Shown here: in pieces, positions 1 to 9,997 of the stretch | How the letters are laid out: every line of letters begins with the position of its first letter | Numbering within the stretch: the stretch's first letter is position 1 | From: Thalassia testudinum | Taxonomy: Eukaryota; Streptophyta; Magnoliopsida; Alismatales; Hydrocharitaceae | Length of the DNA stretch: 64,000 nt | Direction of reading: 5' to 3' | Assembly (NCBI GenBank): GCA_037157565.1 | Contig: JAZHRO010000002.1 | Span: 33,686,501 to 33,750,500 of the forward strand | Position numbers and translations under genes: made by a program | Notes under the pieces: model-generated | Told to the model about the DNA's origin: nothing | The model's input: only the letters and a program-made list of their open reading frames with translations | Database searches by the model: none

Positions 1-709
1 ATTGATTTTCTATCTTAACAAATTCTAGGTTGATTTCTCCTTTTAAGACATAATCTCTTAGAAAATGGTGTCAAACATCAATATGTTTAGTCCTAGAGTG
101 TTGAACTGGATGTTTAAATAAGTTTATGGCACTAGTGTTGTCACAAAGTATTTTGTTATTCTTGTAGGATAGGCCATAATCTTGCAGGGTTTGTTTCATC
201 CATAATAGTTGTGAATAGGCTAAAGATGCAGCTACATTTTCAGCTTCTGTTATTAAAAGTGAAACAGTGTGTTGTTTTCTAGAGAACCAAGAGACTAGGG
301 AATTTTTGAGAAGTTTACATGTTCCACTAGTACTCTTTCAGTCTGTAAATCTACTCGCATAATCAGCATGACAAAAAGAATAAAGTTCCAATGTGTCTGA
401 CTTCGGATAGAAAAGTCCTAAGTCTTGTGTGTGGTTTAAGTATCTAAGTATTCTTTTAACAGTATTTAGATGTAATTCTTTAGGGTTTACTTGAAAGTGA
501 GCACACAAACAAGTGCCAAATAGAATATCAGGTCTGGTAGCAGTCATGTATAATAAAGATCCTATCATGCTTCTATAAAATTTTGATATATAGACTTACC
601 TGTGTCGTCAGATTTTAGCTGTGTAGAAGCTGCGATGGGTGTTTCTTTTCCTTTTACTTTGTCCATGGTGTATTTGGTTTGAGATAAGAAAATTCCAGAG
701 CATAGCTAG
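1..709 (-). pseudogene. Ty1/copia pol fragment: end of RT and RNase H (piece nearest the C-terminus)
   Basis: Read on the minus strand, this is the last part of a copia polyprotein. The segment at 568-338 has SMIGSLLYMTATRPDI followed by a conserved RILRYLNHTQDLGL block, the RT/RNase H connection. Further left, the minus strand reads through a DYAS..TD.KSTSGT motif, an SLVSWFSRKQ block, a TEAEN..A catalytic region and QHSRTKHID, all hallmarks of copia RNase H. The wording resembles the SIRE/Maximus lineage (family knowledge, not a search). In-frame stops occur, for example after CHADYASRFTD and after RTKHIDV, and a frameshift lies near 575, so it is dead. The piece ends at 709, where a family-B LTR inserted; the frame resumes at 4880. 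The left end runs out of the window. Confidence 0.9.
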
Positions 710-1810
710 TGGTGTGCATACGTCTATTGGCCTAAAGTGCCTATTTATGCATGTTCCTAGGTCTATAGAAGCATCATACATTATAAATATTGTATAACAT
801 GCATCATTTTGCATTTAAATTAGCTTGTATAAATTCTAGGTTAATTTGCCTCTTTCTATGGTCAGGGGACAGGGCAAAATTTATCAGGGTCTCAGATTGA
901 CGATCCAACTGTATGGATCTGATGAGGGTGACGACCGGAGTCCAACGCCTCCGAGATCACCCTGATCGGACCTCCATAGCATCAGATGCAGTCTGAGAAA
1001 GATCAGAGGTCAAGGGCCAAGGTGTTGTAAAATCCGCACATCAGATGGAAAATCCAACCACACAGATGGGTTCGAATTAACGATCGCAGTCCAATGGCAT
1101 CAAAATCGGTTCAATCCGATATATGTAGCACCATCTACAAGTCAGAAAAGATGGACAGCTAGGATGACGCCATGTGGTGCAATCCTAGCCACCCCCGCAG
1201 CACTTCTTAACACAATGATCAATGAATCTCCACTGTTGGATCATTGATCCAATGGCTGAGATTTAATCTCAGGCCACGCACCTCAACTCTTGAAGGCGAA
1301 GGGTGCTTGATCTCGACCGTTGGATCAAGATCCAATGGTCATGAACGCTTGCACCCTAAACCAAAGAGTGACACAAATCGAGGTGTAGTGCATTGGTTCA
1401 GCGGCCGTTCGTGAAGAGGGAGGTGCGGGTTCGTGGTGCGCTCTGTAGCCAAATCAAGTGAGTGCATAGGCGCACCAAAATTTAGCCGTTTGATTGGCGA
1501 TGAGCGGCATCGGCAGTGGCTACCTGGCGACGTGTGGTACGAGCGCCATGATTACGCGTGTACCCATGCGTAATCGCATGCACGATCACATGCGAGTGTT
1601 GCACGCATGAATAAGGCGAAGGGGCTTGAGCGCTTATAAGCCATCCGATCAAGAGATGGACTGAATGTGATGGTGCGTGCATAGCGACTAAAGAAGAAGA
1701 GGCATGCCTTCACTAACGCTCGGCTACAGTGATGATTATATTCGTCACTAAAGGCCCTAGCATTAATTCTAATGCCTTGTAAAACGACCTCTATGCCCCC
1801 ATTCCTACAA

Positions 1811-1819
1811 CTATAAAAG
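1811..1819 (+). promoter_or_regulatory. TATA box of solo LTR B
   Basis: CTATAAAAG lies about 1.1 kb into the LTR, with a pyrimidine-rich stretch downstream. The same position in the other B LTRs carries CTATAAAAGG on the minus strand (8273-8282, 43542-43551). It is inferred to be the retrotransposon promoter. The LTR is now split about 65 bp downstream by another insertion. Confidence 0.6.
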
Positions 1820-3038
1820 GCCACCCCTACCACTCATTTCACCATCACATTCTCTCTTCTCTCAACCCTTCCAAAGCTCTATGAGTGATTGCGCAGCAAT
1901 CATAGGTCTTAATTGACCTAGATTAAGCTAGGATATAGCATAAGTTAGGGCTATTCATGTGCGCATAAGTATTGTCTGCATCTTTACTGCTTTCCTTTAG
2001 CTATGCATGAAATAATGTTATAATGTGTTGATTAAGTGTATTATGTCAATTGCAGGCAATAAGCTGATCAGGAGCTGGATCTGGAGTAGGATTTCAAGCT
2101 GGATCAGGAATAACGGGTGTTGCAGCAGAGCTGGAGAAGAAGGCTTAGATTAGATGTAGGAATAATGATGTAAGGTAGTTAAGGTTTGCTATTCTATTAA
2201 GTAGGAATTAAGCAGTAAAATGTTAAGAGCTTAGGTCCATCCTTGCCCTAGGTTAGCCTAGAGACCTCCCCCAAGCCTTAGCCACCCTTAGATTAGGTCA
2301 CAACAACCTAAGAAGCCCTAAAACCCTAGTTCCAACCCTTATCTGGATGTCCAGATAAGTTATAGGATGTCCAGGACCCTTAGCCAACTCCCGCACACCT
2401 CAAACCCACTTCTGCAATGTTATTTGACGTCCAGACACTTTTTCAGACGTCTAATTTCTGCAGAATACCCAAAATAAAACCTAGATTTCCCCCTAACTCA
2501 TATTGGACATCCAGAACAGGAGTCTGGACTTCTAATTTTTGAGTATAAGTTGTCTGCTTTTGTTTTTGGACATCTGGGACTACTCTCCAGTTCCTATTTT
2601 GAGATTTAAGCCTTGATCTTGGATTCTAGCACCCTAGACCTAATTCCAACCCCATAGGAACCTAAATTAAGGTGTCCTAACCCTAGTACATCACCTCTAG
2701 ACCTACCTAAGGACCTAACTCGGTCCTCACCAAATGCAATTGACTTAGATCAAATTCAATTACCTTCACCTAAGTCAATTGGACTCATTGAGTCCAATTG
2801 AGCTTAGATCTCAACCCACACAAGTTCAATTGGACTTAGTGAGGGTTCAATTGACCTAAACCCAACCTAAGTGAGTTATTTCACTCTCAATTAGGTTCAC
2901 ACTCATTCAATTAAACTTAGGTTAAGTTTAATTGCAAATTCCCCTTAGCAATTAGGGTTTGTAACCCTAATTCAAGGCATACACCTACCTAAACCCCTTA
3001 GGACCTAACCTAAACCACCTAGCCACATAGGGCACGAC

Positions 3039-3060
3039 CACACACACACACACACACACC
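3039..3060. repeat. (CA)n microsatellite
   Basis: An uninterrupted run of CA dinucleotides of about 20 bp lies inside the A-like solo LTR, some 200 bp upstream of its TATA palindrome. Confidence 0.9.
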
Positions 3061-3256
3061 CATCCATGCACTCCCACACATCTAGAGATCTCTAGAACTC
3101 TCTCCAAGTGGTGCCACTCTTGGTTGCCAAATTTAGCAACCAAGAGGCATTCAAATTGAGATCCACATTTTTTGGTTCTCAAAACCACTTCTCTCTCTCT
3201 AATGGCGACGACTCTTGGGCTCTCTCTAGAGAGTTCCACACGTCTCCAGAGAGAAT

Positions 3257-3284
3257 CCCTTAGGTCTATAAAAAGACCTAAGGG
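3257..3284 (+). promoter_or_regulatory. TATA box inside a perfect 11-bp inverted repeat
   Basis: The arms CCCTTAGGTCT (3257-3267) and AGACCTAAGGG (3274-3284) are exact reverse complements around the 6-base loop ATAAAA. The putative TATA element CTATAAAAA spans the loop and arm edges. It is inferred to be the core promoter of the A-like LTR, because the other LTRs in the window have CTATAAAAG at a comparable place. Confidence 0.7.
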
Positions 3285-4874
3285 GTGGCCATTTGCACCC
3301 ATTTACATCCATTGGCTCCCATCCACTCTTGGCCATTCACTTGGCTCCATTCACATCCACCTCCACTTTGGCTAGCCACTTCCACTCCATCTCCATGAGT
3401 TGAGCACCACCATGAAGGACACCATGCCGGGATGCTGGATCACTCCTCTCTCTCTCCAAGGGTCGGCCTAAGCTCCATTGGCCACCCCTCATTCTCCTCT
3501 CGACCACTCCAAGGCCATCGGAGACCACCTCCGAATGCCCTTCTGTTCTGCTAGATCTAGATTAGTAGCTTATGCTCTTCATAGTTTGACTGCTTTTAAT
3601 TACTACTTAGTAGCGTAGTCCTTATTCTCCCCGAATGATGCATGCAAAATCTCCCCGTAAATTCTTGTATGCGATCATTTTCTGATAGCTAGATCTACAT
3701 TTTTAAGCATTCATGTATAAGCTTTCCTCTACAAGTTCATGTTGCCAACACTCTCCAAATGAATGAATGAAAAATATATTTTCTATATATATATGTCTAT
3801 GTTTTGAAATCACCATGAGATTATTGATTGCCATCATTTTTGCATGATTCAAGTTGCTTGTTTTCACTTGTTTATCTATTCCGCAACAAGCATGTCGTTT
3901 CCTGAAAGTATAGAAAATCTAACTATAGACGCATTTTTTGTGAACAGTCACCACCTCACTAGAATCGTGCACACAGAAACTCACACTTTCACCTTTGTGA
4001 TATATTTAACACACGCACACGTAATCAGGGTTCACAATGGAAGTGGTGAAATTTTAATCCGAAGACTAGAAACCGGCATGTGATTTTAAACAAAGTAGAG
4101 CGGTAAAAGATCGAAGTCAAAAGTAAAACAAACGCCTCCCAAAGACGAACGACCGGGACTCAAGTCTCATTATCTTTATAAATTATTTTTGTTGATCGTA
4201 TTTCGCAACTATACTATGACACATTCTGATCAAATACACGCTATACAATTCTCAACAATGAGCTGGTCCCATACCCGGGATGCTCCATTAGAGTTATAAA
4301 GATAATTTTTCCATCTTCTTACTCCCTTCATGGAGTATCCTACGGTTGTCCTCTCGCCACCATTCAGGAAGTGGATCCTAATGCAATGTCGCCTTGCTCC
4401 GTCCTCCATCTTCATCTTCTTTCATCCAGCATCTCACCACCCTCGTCTAGGTATCCTGTTAATGTGGCTTATCCTTCAAGTAGCCATCGAGGAGGATAAT
4501 TTCTCATCCCCTTCTCTTTTATCGCTTTCTAGTGCAGATTTCCTGCTTTCTAGTATAGCACATAGATGTAATGAACATGATGGATATAAAGCATTCGTTT
4601 ATTCTCTTCCTATTTTCTCTTTATTTGTATTATTCTTTCTCTCTCTTCTATTAATTATTCTTCAAGTAGAATAGCTAGTAGATTAATTTCAACTAGCTAA
4701 TCTACTTTCATGACAATAATTCCAACGTGATTTTTAATCAAACATTTGCCTCCCCGTGTTCGACCCAGGACTCAACAAAGCTTTGGTTAAATTATCTGTT
4801 TAGCAAATTTTTATGTGACTACAACAACAAGGTTTTCAAACTCAAATCTCTTAGCATAGAAATCACGTTCAATA

Positions 4875-5261
4875 GCTGGTCAATTTGAAGTCTGAGAAAG
4901 AACCGAAGTTCTTCCATCATGCTCATCTCAAACTGATCCTACATTACCTTTGCAAATTCATGGCATAACAGATCGTTAGTAGCACCGAAAATGATATCAT
5001 CTACATAAATTTGTCTTATTAAGAGATCCTTTTATTTTCTTTTTGTAAATAAGGTTGGATCTATTTTGCCAATTTTAAATTCATTTTCAATTAGATAAGT
5101 TTTTAATCTGTCGTACCAAGCTCGTGGAGCTTGTTTTAGATCATATAATGCTTTATTTAATTTGTATATGTATTCTGGATGTTTAGCATCTTCAAAGCCT
5201 GGAGGTTGTTTAACATAGACTTCCACCTTGATAAATCCATTTAGAAAGGTGCTTTTAATGT
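4875..5261 (-). pseudogene. Ty1/copia pol fragment: middle of reverse transcriptase
   Basis: On the minus strand this encodes KSTFLNGFIKVEVYVKQPPG and LNKALYDLKQAPRAWYDRL, followed by the catalytic YVDD motif within QIYVDDIIFGATND (near 5000) and the EFEMSMM-like block that leads to RNase H. These are diagnostic of copia RT. There is an in-frame stop after FAKVM. Both ends are insertion junctions: the frame continues leftwards across the solo LTR into 1-709, and rightwards across element A into 41051-41510. The element-A target duplication is aatgt at 5257-5261. Confidence 0.92.
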
Positions 5262-6900
5262 TGATTGCACATCAATCATGTAACCTAAATCACCTGAATT
5301 AAGCAAGATCCTAGGATAACTTAGGAGTAATGCATTCATAGGTATCGTAATTTTCTCAATAGCCAGTTTATTAGTCATATAGATAATATCATCATTTTAT
5401 GTACTAAAGAGAGATAATTTTAATCACAGATGAGTCGAAGCCATGAATGTCAGATCAGAACGGACAGATCTGATCAAAACGATGATGGGAGCCCAACACT
5501 TCTGGAATCGTCTCAATCAGACAACTAGGGTATCTTGTACAGTCCATAAAAGAACAAAGATCATAAAGCCAATAGATAAAGATCCAAGCCTTAAATAAAG
5601 AATCCAACCGCACGGATGAATCTAGATTGACGATCACAGTCCAACGGTAGAAAAATGAACCTGATCGAATGTCTGCAGCACCAGATACAAGGAAAAGAAA
5701 ATGGACAAGCATGCCACATCGCCCACCTCACCACACCTCATCTAAGGCAAGAAAATCTCGACTGTTAGATCTTCATCCAACGAATGAGAATAAGTTTCCT
5801 TAAAGCAAGAACACAACAATATGGACGCGTAGCACAATGGTGAGCATGCTCAACCGCAAGCGCGAGACACGGGTGCACGGGTGGCACACGAGTTGCGCTT
5901 AGGACGGGTGGCATATGGTGATGCGTAAACACAATAATAGACCCGTGTGCACAGTGATGCACGAGGATTCGAAAGGCGATGGCACACGGGTGCTATTGCT
6001 CGTTGGACTTGCACTGGCACATGTAGACAAAATCGTGTGGTGCGATTAGGATGCTCTGCGGCTGCATGTGCAAACAAACCACGTGTTTTGAGAAAGAGGT
6101 GAGGTGCGCGCGCACGAGAGCCGTCCGATCGTGAGATTAGACAGCTGACGATTAAGCACTAAAAAGAGGTGAGCGAGCGTGCAAAGAAAAGAAGAGAACG
6201 CGCATGGGAGCAATTGGAGAGTCCAAATCAGATCTGTCGCACGAGAGTGTGCCACATGTCGAGCCCAGATTGAATGCACACGTAGAGGGTGCGTTGGAGG
6301 TTATTTTAAGGCCAGATCTGATTTGTTGATCTCCCGATCGATGGATCTGATTGCCTAGGATTTGTAACACAAGATTAAGGGCTAAAATGCCCACTTTGCC
6401 CCTCATCAAAGCTATAAAAGAAGACCTAGGGTCCCCCAGTTGAAGGTATCTCTAGATACAACCCTTCCACCTTCTCTGCAACTCTCTGTCCCTTTGCAAC
6501 TCCACTCCGACCTTCATCCTGGCACTCTGGATCTGAGGTGTTACCATACCTCGCACAAGCATCCTACAAGTGGTGTCATCTCTTTACCACTTTCTATCTC
6601 TCTCTCTCTATTTCTCACTCTATCTATTATCTATTTGTTTCTAGTAGCATTCTCTATTGTGAAAACTCTATTTTATTTGCAATAAAATTCTGATCTTCTA
6701 AATGCATATATCTGATTTCTATACATATATACATATATAAATATCTATTTGGAACAAGTTCTATTGAAACACCTCTACATAAATTGCGATTGCCTCCCTG
6801 TGAACAACCCGGTACTCACCGCATTTATAAATTTATTTGTCGATGTGTTTTCGCACTATACTACAACTGAATTAATTTTTAAAATGTGAATTACGTGCCA
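5262..6900 (+). repeat. 5' LTR of element A
   Basis: It starts TGATTGCACATCAATCA and ends near GTGCCA just before the primer-binding site. The 3' copy starts the same way at 15219 and ends at 41050. It holds a TATA box at 6412, a pyrimidine-rich CTCTCT tract near 6595-6625 and an AATAAA-like signal near 6680. The exact 3' base is uncertain by a few positions, because the two copies differ there (GTGCCA against ATGATGAACA). Confidence 0.85.
6412..6420 (+). promoter_or_regulatory. TATA box, element A 5' LTR
   Basis: CTATAAAAG is present, and the same sequence sits at 40570-40578 in the 3' LTR, conserved despite about 13% LTR divergence. Confidence 0.6.
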
Positions 6901-6908
6901 AAAAAGTT

Positions 6909-6926
6909 GACACCATTACTGGGGAA
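6909..6926 (+). other. Decayed tRNA-Asp-type primer-binding site of element A
   Basis: The sequence reads tgacaccattactgggga. It matches the plant tRNA-Asp PBS (intact in element E at 27370) except for five or six substitutions, nearly all CG or GC contexts changed to TA-type. This fits deamination of methylated cytosines in an old silenced copy. Confidence 0.7.
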
Positions 6927-7610
6927 GCAGTGGAAATTTTTGAAGCTTTCTTTGGTGCAAATTTTTGATTTCTAACTTGTTATTTTCATTGATTTCATGT
7001 GTATAGGAAAGCAAGGAAATTAGAATGAAACATAACGAAAATTGTAGGTTCGAACCTCAGGTAAGTACCTATAGTTTAGATTAGTTAGATTTAGGATTTG
7101 CTTGAACCCTAGGATTAGTTAGAATTTGTTTGCTTATTGGAAAAAAAATGTCTCTTGATTTTCGGCCTGAAATAAAATCTTAACTTATAAAATCAATTCC
7201 CAAAGATCTGCATATTTAAAAATTCTCAAATTTTTACTGGACGTGAGTTTTTAACTCAAGAACAATATATCCAAATTTTGCATAAATATGAGTTACATAA
7301 AATTTTAAAAAATTCACACACTGATCTATTATCAATTCGATTATTATTCTTGATATTTTAAAGTTCAAAATTTCATAGGAATTTTATATAACTCCGATTG
7401 ACTTGAAATTTGTGAAACTTAATTTTTTAGATAATCAAGAATTTATAAAAAATCTGAAAAAATTATTTCTTGCACGTTTAATTATACGGATTATCCAATC
7501 ACCAACTGGGGGTCAAAACAAACAACAAAACCCCTAGTACAATTTAAATTAAAAAAAATAGAAAACGTGCATTAAAAATTCTTGAAAAATATTTTCTAAG
7601 TGCCTAGTTA
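6927..7610 (+). other. Leader of element A, first part (no gene seen)
   Basis: AT-rich untranslated leader between the PBS and the nested solo LTR. No reading frame or RNA gene is recognised. Confidence 0.6.
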
Positions 7611-8272
7611 GTGGTTGTTGAATCGAAGGGTTACTATGCTCTCGTGTTTGGTTTTGAAAACCTGTCGTTGTAGTTTAAAAGAGCAAAACTCGGGTTCAAT
7701 AAATAAAATTTATACCAGAATAGAAATCTCGGGTCGAACTCAGGGAGGCAGACATTTGATTTAAAAATATGCATTTGTTTTATTTGTCATGAAACAGAAT
7801 AATTGATTAGAAACTATCTATCTATTTACAATAAATAGAAGAGAGAGAATATTACAAATAAAAACCAAAAAGAGATGTAGAATGAACATGGAATTCATTA
7901 TCAAAGAGATTGTTCGTTACACTACTCATTACGACTAGAAAGCAGGAAAATGATTACACTAGAAAGCAGTAAATCTATTCTAGAAAACAGTAAAAAGAAT
8001 GGAGAGAGAGATATCCTCCTCGACAATCGCTTGGAGGACGAGCTGGACGGGACGACGCTTGGAAGAAGGGGAATGGAGCAGGAAGAAGGAGAACAAAGCT
8101 GGAAGAATGGGAACGAAGCAGCATGTTGTCATCGTCACAGGATCCGCTTTTGAAAGGGCGACAAAAATTGGACTTTATCTCTTCAGAAGCATCCCGGGTG
8201 TAGGACAAGCTTCTCTTGAGCTTTGGAGAAGGAGAGAAGAGAAGGGATGAAAATTTCGTATGGAGGGGATCT

Positions 8273-8282
8273 CCTTTTATAG
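8273..8282 (-). promoter_or_regulatory. TATA box of solo LTR B
   Basis: CTATAAAAGG on the minus strand, at the same place as in the D left LTR (43542-43551). The D right LTR has a changed version, CTAGAAAAGG, at 49498-49507. Confidence 0.6.
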
Positions 8283-8334
8283 TTGCAAGGAGTAAGGGCA
8301 ATTTGGTCTTTTTAATTTGAAAAACATTAATTCT

Positions 8335-8372
8335 GGACCTTTAGTGACAGATAAAACCGTCGCTAAAGGTCC
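8335..8372 (-). promoter_or_regulatory. Inverted repeat upstream of the family-B TATA box
   Basis: The arms 8335-8348 (ggacctttagtgac) and 8359-8372 (gtcgctaaaggtcc) pair over 14 bp with a single wobble position. The homologous repeat in the D left LTR (43605-43638) has 15-bp arms and a 4-base loop. In the D right LTR (49564-49596) it is decayed. It sits about 55-90 bp upstream of TATA in element orientation. Confidence 0.75.
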
Positions 8373-9264
8373 GAACGTGGGTGTAGTGGGGCGGCATGCG
8401 CGTGCCCGCTCATCTCCCCGTGCTCAACGCCTTTCCATATTCTTTAAATCTTGGCCATTCGATCGTGAGATCGAACGGTTGAGAGCGCTCCCACTGCTCC
8501 TCTTCAAGCCGCAACACCCTCATCTGATGGCATGTCATGCGTGGGTGCTATTGAGCGCTCACGACCGCTTGATCACGATCCAATGCTCCTCGTGACTCGA
8601 TCCCGCACCTCTCCTTCATGCAGGCATTCTCACCCACTGCGCTGTGGAGGGGAAATGGGCGCGCGGTTTAATTGAGGTGCGGTAGCCCATGGCTGTTGGA
8701 TGGCGATCCAACGGCCATGATTCAACGCGAGGTAGAAGGGTGAGGTCGCCTGCAAAATCAGCTAGGTCGGTTTGGGCTACCGAGATGGCGCCACGTGGTG
8801 CCATCTTGGCCGTCCATCTTCTACATGATGTAGATGGTGCCACGGTTGTCGGATTGAGTCGATTTTCACACTATTAGTCTACGATCGTCGATCCGAATCC
8901 ATCCGTGCAGTCAGATTTGTCATTTGAAGTGCAAATTCACACCATGTTTGCCCTTGATTTTCTAGGATTCCCCGATCTCTATCTGATGCTATAGATGTCT
9001 AATTAAGGCAATCTTGGAGTCGTTGAACTCCAATCGTTGTCCTGATCAAATCTGTACGGTTGGATCTTCGATCCGAGGCCTCGATAAAAATTTTGCACTG
9101 TCCTTGAACATAAAAGGAGATAATTAACCTCCATTTTATTCAAACTAATCTAAATGCAAGATGATGCATGCTATACAATATTTATAGTATGTAATGCAAT
9201 CCTATGCTTAAGAACATGCATAAATAGACATCTTAAGTAGTGTAGACATGTTTACATCAGTGGT

Positions 9265-9997
9265 GCAAGAAGACCAATTGATTGCATTGCTTGGGTCGCA
9301 CCACTCATCTGATTTTGAACTTAAAAGAAGCTTCTAGAATTATCTATGCTTAGGGTTGCACATTAAGGATAGAGCATACCTGCATTTCCATATTTTTTTG
9401 AAATCTATCAAACAAATTAGGATTTGCAAAACTCTTATGTGCCTCATCAAAACCTTGATTGAAAATATTAACTCAAGTGAACCGTGAAACTCATTAACAC
9501 AAGCATTTGAATCTTAAAAATCACCTCATCATAAAAGAATTGCTTGTAAACCCTTTGCCTGTGCACTTCACATATCTGATATCAACTTTAAAGGCAAACA
9601 CCCCCCTAATGCCCATCATATTCCAAAAGCACATCAAACCCAAGCTTAAAATAGAGTAGACATGCCCTAAGCAAGACTAATAGACTTGGGGACTTGAAAC
9701 TAGATTGGGCTAAAGTCAAGGCCTTATCTACTTAGACCCACTGGTGACAAGCAAGGTCAGTGCAGTAATCGCATTAACCCTTAGTGGTGTCCTGCCGTGC
9801 GAGGTGTCCTAAGGGGTCACACCCTTCTAGCCAGCCAAGTAATTCAAGGGTTGATCTAACCCAGTTGTGTTTTGGGGAGCCAGAGTCAGGTCTAATTAGG
9901 GTTGACACTCTAAGGACTAGTTTGATTGCTTGCATTGAGCGGGCGGGATTTCTCTCATCTATATTCTCCTTCTCATCTACAGACATTCTTCTGGTGT
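9265..9997 (+). other. Leader of element A, second part
   Basis: Continuation of the untranslated leader after the solo LTR. Short frames cross it but none resembles a known family. The gag start is placed at 9998 because a conserved M-x-GRRS start follows. Confidence 0.55.

Larger units (their letters stand above)
1886..4257 (+). mobile_element. Solo LTR, A-like family (2.37 kb)
   Basis: It starts TGATTGCGCAGCAATCA, very like the LTR of element A (TGATTGCACA(T/G)CAATCA), and its end has the same kind of GCCTCCC..ACC.GG(G/A)ACTCA and TTTCGCA.CTATACTA words as A. It ends CTCAACA. A perfect 5-bp duplication atgag flanks it (1881-1885 and 4258-4262), and the family-B LTR continues on both sides. 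No PBS, PPT or coding region is inside. It is longer than the A LTR (about 1.64 kb), so it is a related but distinct family. The interior contains arrays of short words (GGACGTCCAGA-like at 2340-2590, CAATTGA-like at 2740-2940), a CA microsatellite and a TATA-bearing palindrome. Confidence 0.85.
710..4874 (+). mobile_element. Solo LTR of family B, split by a later solo LTR
   Basis: Positions 710-1885 and 4263-4874 together match, in the opposite orientation, the LTRs of element D and the solo LTR at 7616-9259. They share the TG(G/A)TGT..ACATG-like start, the TATGCATGTTC block, the repeated GATCCAAC words, the TATA region and the end with CTACAAC. The near-duplication gctag (705-709) and gctgg (4875-4879) flanks it, and the host copia frame joins across the two ends. 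No internal region is present, so this is a solo LTR left by LTR-LTR recombination, about 1.8 kb without its own insertion. It is strongly diverged from the other B LTRs and looks old. Confidence 0.82.
7616..9259 (-). mobile_element. Solo LTR of family B in the leader of element A
   Basis: A perfect duplication gtggt flanks it (7611-7615 and 9260-9264). In element orientation it starts TGATGTAAACATG and ends TTCAACA. It is about 1644 bp, close to the D LTRs (1711 and 1653 bp). There is no internal region. It has a TATA box (minus strand, 8273-8282) and an inverted repeat just upstream (8335-8372). Several reading frames cross it but have no family signature. Confidence 0.93.

Noticed and set aside
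1482..1833. Minus-strand frames in solo LTR B
   Set aside because: They fall within the LTR as defined by homology and duplications, overlap its TATA region and match no protein family.
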